From positions 22,830,001-22,894,000 of the forward strand of contig NC_044497.1 in the NCBI RefSeq assembly GCF_902362185.1: a DNA stretch of 64,000 nt, given 5' to 3'. Shown one piece after another: positions 47,400 through 58,281 of the stretch. A program made the position numbers and the translations under genes. A model generated the notes under the pieces. It saw only the letters and a program-made list of their open reading frames with translations, was not told the DNA's origin and did not search any database. This DNA is from Chanos chanos (taxonomy: Eukaryota > Chordata > Actinopteri > Gonorynchiformes > Chanidae). Position 1 is the stretch's first letter. Every line of letters begins with the position of its first letter.

Positions 47400-48420
47400 C
47401 CCAGCCCATCATTTTTTTGGCTTTCTACAGGTCAGACATTTCACTAATAATATAAGCTTCCCAATAGATAAACCAACAGCTACTCCTATTGATTCTATTC
47501 TATTACAATACCAGTGCAATAAGAATTTCATCTCTCATTTGTATGAAAAGTTACAGTCTGTCAACGCATCTAATATTGTCAAGGTCGTAAATGCATTGGA
47601 GAGGGATCTGGGACTTAGGCTTGAGGTGGAGAGATGGTCTGATGCCTTGGAATCAATAGGGAAAACTTTTCTCTGCAGTGGACTCATCGAGAGTCAGTAT
47701 AGAGTCCTTCACAGGCTACAGTGTACACCACAATTCCTCAAAGTTATTGACCCAAGGATTTTTCCATTATGTATCAAGTGTAAAAAAGTCTTGGGGTCTT
47801 ACTGTCACTGTGTTTGCCAGTGTCCCCTCATTTCTAAATCCTGGGAAAGGGTAGTGGTGGAACTTCATAAGATTTTTAACAACAATATAAATATGGAACC
47901 TGCTCTGTTTTTGTTGGATATTGTGAATGAGGGCTTTTCCAAGCCATATGTGCAGAAAAAACTTCTGTTCAAACTTCTACTTCCGGCAAGAAGGTGCATT
48001 TTATTTCAGTGGATCAAGCCTTGACCTCCTACTGAGATATTTAAGGTTACACTAATGGAGCAACTGAGCGCAGTCTTGAAGGGAAATTAAAGTTCCTTTG
48101 ATAGGCTGGGGCAACCCTTTCTGGACTATATCCCACATAGTATCTCAGACATCATACAAAGAGGGCATTACACCCTAGTCTGGAGACCAGGTGGCCCCCA
48201 GAGTGGGGAAGACTGCTAAAGATGGTTTCCCCTTTGTTTTTATTTTGCTCTCATATTTTTCTTTCCACTGTATCCCCCATTCAAGAATATCTTGTCTGTC
48301 TGTACTGAACCATCATACGATATGTTAATGTGGTGCTGTCTGCTGTCATTTGTTCTTTGGTTTTATTGTTTTGCTTTATGTTGGTTGTTTTAATCTTTGG
48401 AAAATCCGATAAAATATTGG
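47400..48420 (+). mobile_element. 5'-truncated L1/Tx1-type LINE, ORF2 C-terminus and 3' UTR
   Basis: The reading frame up to 48024 carries the C-terminal region of a Tx1-lineage ORF2: HHFFGFLQVRHF, then HRLQCTPQFLKVID and the zinc-knuckle-like CIKCKKVLGSYCHCVCQCP, then a Trp-containing LISKSWERVVVELHKIF. Frames after the stop resemble the end of the same protein and a 3' UTR ending near gataaaatattgg. The 5' edge near 47400 is judged from where resemblance starts. Truncation at the 5' end is normal for target-primed insertion. It is not the missing half of the LINE at 11095-14178, which lies 33 kb away. Confidence 0.85.
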
Positions 48421-49486
48421 GGGGTAAAACTGTTCTTATTATCTTATCGTCCTTCCATACCAAAAGTCCTAAGTCAGTTCTAATCCACATACCGTCACCC
48501 CTGGGCCCTCTAGTCCACAGGTAATGAGATGCTTTGGTAATCCATGCAATCAAACTTCTCAATAGCCAAAGCTACTCACCTCCTTTCTATAGTTATTTCT
48601 CCCCTGTCTCTGGACCTGTGTGTGTGTGTGTGTGTGTGTGTCCACCGAGTTCCCTATATCTCCTCTTAGGACAGTTTTATTCTTCTGTCTCTTGTGGTTT
48701 GTAACTGCAATCTCAGGGATACCCACCGGTCATACAAGCAAATCTCCTATACAAGATCAATAAACTCTTCCAGTTTTCCTCAAGGATAACTTCTTGCTGA
48801 TTTTCCAATAAAATTGCTCATGCATTCAATCTTTTAAACTCAGGGTTCCTAAACATTTTCCTTTTAAAAATTCCATACTTTTCCAGACTCAAATTTCCAG
48901 ACTTCTCGGTAGATTTTTCAGACTATATTTGACATTCAAGTACAAATAGCTAGATGTTTATTATGTAAATAAATGGTTTTAAAATCCAACTGTTAACGTG
49001 TATGTTACATTCTGACTATGTATACTTTTCCTGTATGTTACCAAATAATTGCCATAAGATTGTAGCTAGGTACTGTGGCTCATACAATGCACAGCATTTT
49101 ATTCAAGCTGCAATGCTAAAACAGTGCAATGCTATTCAGTTTTTATCATGTATATTTAAGTAACTGTATACTAGGGGGTATGAGACACCAACTTACCCCC
49201 AAATGTTTGGAAAGAGGACCAGGGAGGCACCCTGAGCTCCATAGCCTAGTACAGTAAATAAGAGAGAAAGTTATATTTTAGGTTTTCAGGGGACCAGAGG
49301 ATGAAATTTAGATTTTTGTATTTGCTTCTCCATAGCGGGGGCTATGAGAGACTAAATTACCCCCAAGAGATGAGGGAGAAGCCCAGGGAGCTCTCCTGAG
49401 CTTCAGAGCCTGAAATGTTGATTTACTTTTATAGTCTTTTAGTAATTCGGATTTACTAGGGGGGCAGAGAAGTTTGTCTAATAGCT
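48421..49486. other. Intergenic gap with (TG)n run
   Basis: A (TG) microsatellite lies at about 48619-48641. The rest shows only two loosely related stretches, agctccatagcctagta near 49240 and agcttcagagcctgaaat near 49400, each after a ...cagggag... context, hinting at an old local duplication. No gene is recognisable. Confidence 0.4.
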
Positions 49487-50114
49487 CTTTTCCACCATGA
49501 CGGTGCCTGTGCCGAGCCAGTTCAGCTTTGGTGCCTTTTGAGAAATGGTCCGCATTTCGACAGGTTTGCGAACCGAATGTTACGTGGCGAAAGTTGGGGT
49601 AATTTCCGTGGGGAAAAATCATGGCGGACAAAACACCTTCTTTTTGTACATTTTTTTTACGCTAGGCTTCCACACAATGTACCTCCAGACAGCGAATTTT
49701 GCCCCAGAGTGTAATTTGGTAGGGGGAAAAGCATGCCTGTCACCTAGCTCAAAAGTTCCGAGTCCTTGAATGAGTCTTTAATACATCTTTTAATTATACA
49801 CGTTTTCATCATACATGTAGCCTTTATCCTCCGCCATCTTGGTCAGACTTTTTTGTTACTCCCACCTCTCTAAAGAATGTAGTATGTAGTATGCAGTACG
49901 CTAGTATGCCATTTCGGACACAGCCACTGTCATGTACCAAACACATCACACGCTGAATTGATTGGTCTTCACATGACTCTCAATTGCATCGCCACTGACG
50001 TCAGTGGTTCCAACTTTTGGACAGCAATTTTGAGGAGCCGTCTTTTTTCGGTGGAAACGCGTGGACCCGGTTCTAGATTAGGTACAGGAACTGGCACCAC
50101 GTCGGTGGAAAAAG
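49487..50114. mobile_element. 628-base MITE with inverted ends and 3-base target duplication
   Basis: The left end reads cttttccaccatgacggtgc and the right end, inverted, ctttttccaccgacgtggtg. A second inverted patch lies just inside (gagccagttc against ggaactggc). The trinucleotide gct flanks both sides (49484-49486, 50115-50117), as expected for PIF/Harbinger-type elements, though three bases can match by chance. No transposase is present. Confidence 0.7.
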
Positions 50115-50532
50115 GCTCCAAGTCCCTCTTGCTGGTCTTTTAGCTGTGCTGGCTGCCTGCTCCAAATGCCGTGAAATTCTGCTTGTATGATCAATTTATT
50201 TTTAGGAATTCAGAATTTTATATTTTAGAAAACAGAATAGGGACAACAGTCTGGAAACACAAATATTTTACCATGCTCTCTTTTCTTTTTTCAATACTTA
50301 TCCAGATCTGGAAATTACAAAAATCAAATTCCATACTTATCCATACTGCGTAGGAACCCTGTAAACTGTTTTCTCTCCATGTAATATAACATACATAGAA
50401 CTAACTGAATTACAAAGACAGAAGGCACTGGGTTCCTGGTTATATCAGCAAGGTCATGAGCTAAAAATACATCAGACTGAAAATAACCAAAAAATCACAA
50501 GTCATGAAAAACAAGTCTTTGGTATTCACAAA

Positions 50533-50538
50533 TTTATT
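50533..50538 (-). other. Candidate poly(A) signal for snrpg
   Basis: TTTATT on the plus strand reads AATAAA on the minus strand, 223 bases past the snrpg stop. It is a good candidate for a short 3' UTR. The remaining space from 50115 to 50532 shows no features. Confidence 0.5.
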
Positions 50539-50760
50539 CATTCATTTCTAGAACTGTAAATGTTCTAAATGGTACAAATATTTCTACAAGACAAATGCTC
50601 TTTAAAATTAGCATTTTCAAATTCTTACTTCTGAACAACTTTTGAATAACGAATTATTTTCTTAGAGGAAAAAAAAGCTAGTAAACAAAAACACAAACAA
50701 AATGCAGACTGAAAACAGGGTTATCCAGGGTCTCTGGGTGTACAGCGGCGCTGACGTTCC

Positions 50761-51679
50761 TCATACTCTTTCCAGGGCCTCCAGCATAATGATGCTATTT
50801 CCTCGGATTACCTGAGAAAGTGAAAAACAAAGGAAAATGAACATCACTCTCAGCTGTTCATTTAAAGATGGCAGCATGAGAAATATGAAGACAGCTTTTA
50901 AGAATTAGAGCCCCTGTGCCACCAACACAGCAGCACATAGCATTACATCAGCCCCAAAACAAAGAGAGAAAAGAATTAAAAATAAAGAAAAAACATGCAG
51001 CAACTTTGGTGATGCAGCACTACTACTAACAGGTTTCATATTAATCACAGTATTCAAAGACGGGCATCACTACAGAAACTGGCACTCTTCCTCCTGTGAG
51101 GAGTGAACCATAAATAAGGCTCAAATAAGAGCTACTGACCACCATGCCGATGGAGTTCTGTTGTCCTCCCGGTGCCATTTCCAAACAGTCGTCCACTACA
51201 AGGTTCATAAATGGGTCAAAGCCACGCAGGATGCCCTGAACATGTCTCCCACCATTCAGTTTCACTGGATATGAAAACAAACAGGAACAAAACACAGGGT
51301 TAGCCTAAATGACATTACATAGTTTTAATCCACCTATACATCTTATTGGCCTAATTGTAGTAGCGTTGGCTTAGCCAGGTACTTACGTGATAACTTCTTA
51401 TCCATGAACCTAAAGAGTGGATAAAATAAAACAGATTACAACGACATATTAAGCCCGAGTTGTGCCGTGCCGTACCGTACCGTGTAAATTACTTCCGGAA
51501 AAGCAAAACAAGTAACGCGGCAGTCCAGCCAACAAGATAACATTAGCTAAATCAAAGGGAGCTAACAGCAGAACTCAGCAGAACAAAGGATGAGTAGTCT
51601 GAATTAAAACTACGAGAAATACTATCAGTAAGCTTTCTCATACTTACTTTTTTAACTCTGGTGGATGTGCTTTACTCAT
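50761..51679 (-). CDS. snrpg: Small nuclear ribonucleoprotein G (Sm G)
   Basis: SmG is one of seven proteins in the Sm ring on spliceosomal U snRNAs. Coding exons, 5' to 3': 51648-51679, 51387-51409, 51140-51264, 50761-50811; 231 bases, 76 aa, the same length as human. The start [18 protein letters not shown] and the end [14 protein letters not shown] match the human protein almost fully. Sm1 spans roughly [20 protein letters not shown] and continues to [10 protein letters not shown]; Sm2 holds [14 protein letters not shown]. The substitutions lie in the Sm1-Sm2 linker ([12 protein letters not shown] against EMATSGQQNNIG). Exon 2 is a 23-base microexon, kept open because its phases (2 in, 1 out) fit the neighbours. 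The match to a known length and sequence makes this secure. Confidence 0.97.
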
Positions 51680-53319
51680 GTTTGAATTATTTTTAATTAT
51701 CTCCGACTGCTAAATTAGTTTCCACAGCGTTTCCAAATTGCCGAAGAACCATGCGTACAACCGGTTTCGGAAATGACGTTTAGAGCGGGCTCATAACAGA
51801 CCAAGACATTTTTACCAATATTGCCACCTACAGAACTGGAGCGGAACCACCTTATTGGCCCAAATTGTATGTAACGTGGTACGAAATCAGACAACACACT
51901 CGCTCACTGTTAGATTAAAAATTCCTGTAAATTAAAAATTCCTGTAAAGAAACAGCATTTGACGGAATTGGTTTCCAGAAACCACGATAATTGTTATTTA
52001 ATCAATATTTTAAGGCTCATTGGGAAGGACTTCAGATGTTTTTCAGTGTTCAGCAGATTTTTGTTTTAAAGATCTGCAAAATTTGGTGCAGTGAGGAGCT
52101 GATTATTAGAACATGTATTCTTCACAAAACAGGAATGGAACATAGTGAAGATGGTCTACTCTTAACATTTCACACAAAACAAACCAAAAAACAACGTTTG
52201 AGGAAATCATAATCTAATTATAGTTTACATTCAGAGGCTTCATTCAGTGAGGTAAAATTGTTTAAGATTAGGGGGCAAAAATCAATGCTCAAAGTTTTAT
52301 TTTGTTTAGGGATTCTATATTCCAAACCTTTGTACCAATATTGAGAGGTGGTTTGTCACTGAGAGAAAGAGTTTATGTCAGTGAATATGGCAATATTTCT
52401 GCTGAAATGATAACAGTATAGAGTTTCCTGTAGATGTATTTACATATAGCCTTCTTATGATGTGACACATTCTGTAACTGAACTGAGGTCTGCAAAAATA
52501 TTAAGTGATGAGACATTGCAAAATGTTCCAATTTTATTATGTAAGTAGTGACAGCCATACACAAGGCCACGGGAAACTGGAGAACACACAGTAATGGGAA
52601 AGTAGAAGTGAAATTACAGTAGGACACCATGTACTCCATCCATATGACTGTAAACCATCAGTTCTGTTTGGAAACTGCATATGTTCAACAGCCTTTGTGG
52701 CAGTGTGCTTTAAAAAACACACTCTCCATTCCAGAGTGATCTACAATCACCACTGGCAGTTCAGACTGTTTCAGTGCTCACCAAAGAGAGAGTGAGTACA
52801 TCATCTAGGAAAAGCCATGTCAGCAGACTCAACACCTTTCAGTATTGGTATTAACTTCACAAACCACAGTGATTCTAAATAAAACAACATAACAGAAAAT
52901 ACAACTGATAAATAGCACAGCAAAAACAGACTTTCACAACATGTGATATGTTGGGTAGCTAGCATCAAATGTAGCAATGTGCCATTTTCAGGTACATAAA
53001 AAATTTAACTATGCTAAGTATGCTTCACAAACTCACTTGCTGTACATAAAACAAAAAAAGAGCTTCTATAAATTTTATAAAAATAAAGCATTTTTCAGAT
53101 AAAACATTACAAATCAGGCAGAAGGTAGATTCTGAGATTTTACAAATCTTTGTCTTGAGTAGAGATTATTATTCACCAATGTTACATATTATTTTATATG
53201 TCCACCTGCTTCGTATGTCTGGCATTTAAAAAAAAAAAAAAGGGGAAGAGAGACACAAAAGGAAAACCGCATTTGTCCTGCTCATGTCAGCTTATGTCCA
53301 TTAAGGCATCAACAATCTT
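51680..53319. other. snrpg promoter side and intergenic sequence
   Basis: The first few hundred bases past 51679 should hold the snrpg promoter and 5' UTR. The rest, to the candidate zinc-finger poly(A) signal at 53320-53325, is A/T-rich with no coding frame, inverted ends or tandem array that I can see, apart from a poly(A) run near 53227-53241. Confidence 0.4.
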
Positions 53320-53325
53320 TTTATT
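53320..53325 (-). other. Candidate poly(A) signals for the zinc-finger gene
   Basis: Minus-strand AATAAA occurs here and again at 53410-53415, about 560-650 bases past the stop codon at 53976. Either would give a 3' UTR in the 0.5-0.7 kb range. Confidence 0.4.
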
Positions 53326-53975
53326 GAACAAATTCCAGGGAAATCATGTTCCCAACTAACAAGTGATGACAACTAAACTGCTTCACACTGAGGCATACAA
53401 ACATGAATTTTTATTGTTCTGCAGTTCAACTACACATTCTCTTATATTGGCGATCACCAAAACGGCTCATCTCTCTATATTAGGAAATGGATAACTGTTA
53501 AATGTATCCGAATACTGTCTGTTTCTCACAGTGTTTACTACGTCATGGCATAAACAGGCATCCAAAGGATTGGCAGGGTCATTATGAGACTTTGGCAGCA
53601 TTGCTGGCATTAGCTGTCACATAACCTGACCGGTGAGAAGGAGTGGTTTTGATGAGTCACAGAGAGTAACTGCAATTACAAGGGAGTGTCCACCTCAAAA
53701 AAAGTTTCTCATCAAACATTTCTCACCATGTCCAAAACTGACTGACTCATTGTATTTTCATTTTCTTTGAACATACTCTCTGAATCAGGCTCAAGACTAC
53801 AGGGAAGCAGTCTAACAGACCAGTCAACAAAAGATATGAGAAAACCTGTACATGTTGAACACTCCCACACAAAGACTATGGAGCATAATGGCTGTGATTT
53901 CTTTGGATTTGAGTGGAACTGGCTACACAAGTGCCCATGACCTTGGAGTACAGTGAACCACTAGAGAAGGACATT

Positions 53976-55574
53976 TCAGTCATTAACAGGCTCATTGTCA
54001 TCATCTTCACTGTCGCTACAGAGAAGGTGCATCTGGCAGTGCTGCAGAAAAGTGCCCAGTGCAGAGAAGGCCTGCCTACAGGGCACGCAGTGGTAGACAC
54101 GATTCAGAGGAGGCTCTGGGACCTCCAAAGGGGCCATTCCTTTGGTACACACACTGCACAGCTCGACAGGGTCCATAGGCTGATGCACTTCCGCATGCTC
54201 CTTTAGTGCGGACTGAGAACTGAAGACCTCCGCACATGACGGGCAGGGGAACTCACCGTCTTCCTCCTGCATCTCAGGCTCTCCCCTGGACCTCCTACGG
54301 TCTCTTCTAATTTTCAGCTTTCCTGCATTCCCACCCGAGTGTCTCCTAGTCTTTTTTTCAGTTTTGCTACAGACTTCAGACTCCCCAATAGATTTGCATA
54401 CCTTGGGGTGTTTCGGTTGACAGGCCAACTTGAACCTCTTAGCTGGCTTGGACTCCTGACCGGGTTTAGGCACTTTGGAAGGTCTTCTAACGCCACGCAT
54501 GTGAGTCTGGTAATGAGTACTGTGGTTACGAAAATGTGCCCAGCGTGTAAGATGGTGCAGGAACACTTTTCCGCAGTGCAAGCAAGGATATGTTTCCCCC
54601 TTCTTTCTCTGCCGAGCACTCTTCACCGATGCTTTTTGTTCCTTCCGGATCATCGGATCCCGCCGGTGCTCCTCCCGTCTGTGCAGGTACAGTGCTGATG
54701 TTTGGGAGAACACCTTATCACACGACCGACATGGAAACAGTTTGTTTTTCTCCTCCTGTTCAGCCTCTGATTCTCCACTGTCTCTGTGCAAGGTCTTACG
54801 CTGCCTCCTCCTCTTCCTCCTTCTCCTTAAGTGCCCGGAATGGGCAACACGCCAATGACTGGCCAGACCAGCTGGGGACCGGAATGTTCTAGGGCAAAGC
54901 GAGCAGGTGCTACTGCAGTCCCCTGACCTCGAGGGTGAAGGTGGAAGGGATGCATAGGAAGGTGTTGGTGTAGCGACTGAGACAAGTGGAAAGAGAGCCG
55001 CAGAGGGCACGAGCGGTTTGGGGCTGAGTGGCGCAGGCTGGCACTCCCCAGCCTGCTGGTGGTAGAGCAGCTCCTGTTTATGACTGAAGGCTTGGCCACA
55101 GGGAGCACAAGCGTAGGGGCTGTTGTCAGGGAGACATCGGTGCTGGTAATGGTAGGACTGTTCATCAGGTCTCTGGGGCTCTGGTGGTTCTCCCTGACAG
55201 ACTGAACAGGTGGCTCCTCGCTGGAGTTTCCCACAGCAGCCCTGACAGACTGAGGATCCACTCAGGCACTTGTGTAACTGGAGTGTGGAGAGTAAAGCGA
55301 ATTCCTGGCCACAGATACGGCATCGGTGGGGTTTGCGTAATGCATGGTCCCTCTGTTGGTGGCGAGCGAGACTAGCCAGGTCAGAAAATTCCTGAGTGCA
55401 TTCCTTACAGATAGCGGCACATGTCTGCTGGGACTTTAGGTAACGCCCTTCTTGCTTATATTCCATCTGGGCCATCAGTTTGGCCAGTTTGGAAAGGGTG
55501 TCTCCCACCGGTCTGGTCCTAGCAACAGGTTCCTGACCTCTTACCACATTACAGTTGTGAGGAACTGTATCCAT
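53976..55574 (-). CDS. C2H2 zinc-finger protein, one coding exon, 532 aa
   Basis: I do not recognise the orthologue. The 532 residues carry about eight dispersed zinc fingers rather than one tandem array. C2H2 fingers lie near 56-77, 224-245, 282-303, 331-351, 444-464 and 496-516. Finger-like modules ending in Cys lie near 85-103 and 156-178. A cysteine cluster at 110-126 (CQGCCGKLQRGATCSVC) may bind zinc in another way. Basic linkers include HLRRRRKRRRQRK (about 248-260) and KIRRDRRRSR, likely nuclear signals. The tail is acidic (SDSEDDDNE). The lack of TGEKP linkers sets it apart from KRAB-type genes. Nuclear DNA or RNA binding is inferred from the fingers. On the minus strand the ATG follows directly on a TTTAG, so an upstream non-coding exon is likely. 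Confidence 0.9.
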   Translation of the reverse strand: MDTVPHNCNVVRGQEPVARTRPVGDTLSKLAKLMAQMEYKQEGRYLKSQQTCAAICKECTQEFSDLASLARHQQRDHALRKPHRCRICGQEFALLSTLQLHKCLSGSSVCQGCCGKLQRGATCSVCQGEPPEPQRPDEQSYHYQHRCLPDNSPYACAPCGQAFSHKQELLYHQQAGECQPAPLSPKPLVPSAALFPLVSVATPTPSYASLPPSPSRSGDCSSTCSLCPRTFRSPAGLASHWRVAHSGHLRRRRKRRRQRKTLHRDSGESEAEQEEKNKLFPCRSCDKVFSQTSALYLHRREEHRRDPMIRKEQKASVKSARQRKKGETYPCLHCGKVFLHHLTRWAHFRNHSTHYQTHMRGVRRPSKVPKPGQESKPAKRFKLACQPKHPKVCKSIGESEVCSKTEKKTRRHSGGNAGKLKIRRDRRRSRGEPEMQEEDGEFPCPSCAEVFSSQSALKEHAEVHQPMDPVELCSVCTKGMAPLEVPEPPLNRVYHCVPCRQAFSALGTFLQHCQMHLLCSDSEDDDNEPVND

Positions 55575-57974
55575 CCTAAATCTTTATGGGGATGAAAAGT
55601 ACATTTTCTGTTAGGGGGGCACAGTACTGGGCATTTAGATTGTAATGTGTATGTGGTCAACCATGCACCGTTATAAAATTGAAAAAACAAACAAACAAAC
55701 AAACAAAAAAAAAAAACACGTCATCAGTGATCACTGTGATTGCAGATGAAAGTGGTCATACCTACTGCGCCCATAACTGGGTTAACTGATTTGACGGTTT
55801 CATATGAATTTTAAATCAAGAGCAAAAAGTACCGTATCATGTTATCACCTGCGTCTATCTTCTGGGGGGAAAAAAGAAAAGAAAAACAGCTTCTCTAACA
55901 TATATTATTCATTAGCTCGTCGTTGGATATTTTAGAGGTATGTTTTCTTACTGCGTAAAGTTCCCTGGTCTGCTAGTTATATAACAAAAGTGGTTAGCTA
56001 TACCCCTGTGGCTATGCGTTTCCTTTGGCTAAATGTGGCGCTTTCAATAAGTGACTTGCTGGAACATATAACAACAGCTATCATTAAATACTATGTCGGT
56101 GTTTTTGGATAGAAGAGCACACTACAGATTACTGACTTGAATGTCAATTCATTTTATCTCCGGCAGGATTGCTAGGTGAAGTTAAATGGTTTCAAACTCA
56201 GCAAAACTCACCAACTTAGCCTAGCTGGCGCGAGAACATACGAACACACCACGCAGGTCGATGTGCTAATATCTAGAATGTTTAGACAGGCGTGGGTAGG
56301 TGATAAACAAAACAACTAAATGAAATCAAATAACTCCATAAAGATTTGACCCAACCTTGGTTTCACTTTCTATTGATAATGGAGTGTAACTCACATGCGC
56401 TCGAATCCGATATCATTCAAAACTACAAACACCATCCTACCCATAAATCCATGCGGTCCACGCCTTCTGTTCCGTGTGATCATTTTTTTCCTCCCGTGTG
56501 TTTTGTAGCCCAAAATTTTACGCTGTACTCATGTTCAGCAGAAATTTACTTTTAGTCAGGCCTTGGCAAAAGTGAGCGGGCACGACTTTCACGCACGGTC
56601 CATCACTAGCCTACACATTCTTTATAACCTACTGCTGAACTGAATGACAGGTCAGACACCCCGTATCGCAACTGTCGCGTACTTAATAACCAAGCCGGTC
56701 CAATCCTTCAGTTTGTTTGCATTGAAACGGAATACGTAGTAAACCACAAAATTGCGCATTAGAAATTTATTCGGTCGCATTAGAAATGTATTCGCTGGAA
56801 GAGGTGATTAGCATAGGGTAAAATTTTACTGGCTAATGGAAACAGGTTTAGCCGCGTCAGCAAGGGATTTTAGCACGTATTTCCGTTGAAGTTGCCTTCG
56901 ACAACTTTTAAACCCACAGCTGTTGGCAACTAGTCCCGCGATGAGGAGAGTCTGCATTTTAAATATGCATAACACAGCTGATGGAAACGCGCACAGACAT
57001 TTCCTTAGCCGAATTTTCATGAACGCGCTTAAAGTATGCGAACGTGTTGAGTGGAAAACCAGCTGCCATCTCCTGTTGAAGGTTTACATCGCTGGAACTA
57101 TAGTCAAAACCAAACTTGTTAACTGGCTGATACATATGTTAGTTAAACTCATCAAGCATAAAAGAAATAAAAAATTAGGAGACATTTTCTTATTTCAGGA
57201 GCGTTTGTGATGATATAGTAGTTATATTATCAACCATTTTAACAAACAATAAGGTTTTGTTTTTAAGTATTAAATAATTCCATCCTATCTCGGGTGGCCT
57301 ATGCATCTTTTGGGCAGGTCTAGGCCCCTCAGGCCGTCTGTTGGCTACGCGACTGATGTTCAGATTAAACATTTTTCTTCAGTTCTTTGCGGTATGGCAA
57401 CTTAAGCTTGTTTTAGCTCGTTTTATTTGGTTCTGTAATCTTCTTCTATCTAAAGAGGCAATGTCTTGGTGGTGCTATCAGCTCATTGTGGAAGTTCTGG
57501 TCTATCGTCCTCACAGTAATTAAATTCTTAATTTTAATTTCTCTGATGTAATTTCAGTATGCAATACTGACTAATGTTTCTGTCTGTCTACACTTTGAAA
57601 CCCAATAAGCATATAAGCAGCGTGACCTTTTATTTGACTCTCTGAGCATCCATACATTGTATCTTGTCCTACAGACCATATAAGACACTTCTGTCTCTTG
57701 TCTTTTATTAGTACAAATAAGAACAGTGCCAACCAGATTTATATCCCAGAAACAAGTCTTTGGCCTTTAAACAGAAGTGTTCTTGTGAACTCAATACAGA
57801 GATGTCCACCACTGGTAATAGCATTGTAAATCTAGTTGTGATTCCATTTTAGATCAATGCCTCAAATGAGTGTATTAATTAAAAACGTTAAACTCAGAAT
57901 ATATGTATTAGATCATGGCTCTCTGAGGAGTTGTCAAATGCCCCGTTATGTGTTCTAAATGTGTGAAGAAGATA
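55575..57974. other. Zinc-finger gene 5' region and intergenic sequence
   Basis: The part nearest 55575 should hold the intron and 5' non-coding exon of the zinc-finger gene; I could not fix their edges. An A-rich run (aaacaaacaaac) lies at about 55683-55716. Several short open frames between 56346 and 57523 have no family resemblance. No inverted repeat or tandem array stands out. Confidence 0.35.
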
Positions 57975-58281
57975 TTTATTTCCTTTGTTAATCCCACAGA
58001 TGGGGAAATTCAACCTCTGCATTTTGACCCATCCAAAGCAGTGAACACACAACACACACTATGAGTAGTGAACACACACCCCGAGCAGTGGGCAGCCACA
58101 CAACCATAGCGCCCAGGGGGCAGTTTTGGGGCCCAAGGGCACCTCAGCTGTGAATGTTGAGGGAGGGGAAAGTGCTGTTCACCCACTTCCCCCGCCCACA
58201 TTTTTTCCTGCCAGTCCCAGGGAACCGGCGACCCTCCAGTCGCAAGCCTGCTTCTCAGACCATTAGGCCATGGCTGCCCTA
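57975..58281 (-). repeat. tRNA-derived SINE, copy 2
   Basis: Read on the minus strand the head has TGGCCTAATGGTCTGAGA (A box) and GGTCGCCGGTTC (B box) at proper tRNA-like spacing. The body and a tail with aatgcagaggttgaat follow. The head and tail match copy 1 at 3018-3262, but this copy keeps the full tRNA-like head. The body has extra G-rich sequence (gtgggcgggg) not seen in copy 1. Confidence 0.85.

Noticed and set aside
47176-48024. 282-residue frame as a possible host gene
   Set aside because: Its C-terminal two thirds match the end of Tx1-type LINE ORF2, with a typical LINE 3' UTR after it.
56346-57523. Cluster of short frames as a hidden gene
   Set aside because: They lie on different strands and frames with no consistent splice joins or recognisable domains.
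57975-58281. A tRNA gene
   Set aside because: A and B boxes are present, but the head continues into a SINE body shared with 3018-3262 and no complete tRNA fold was seen.
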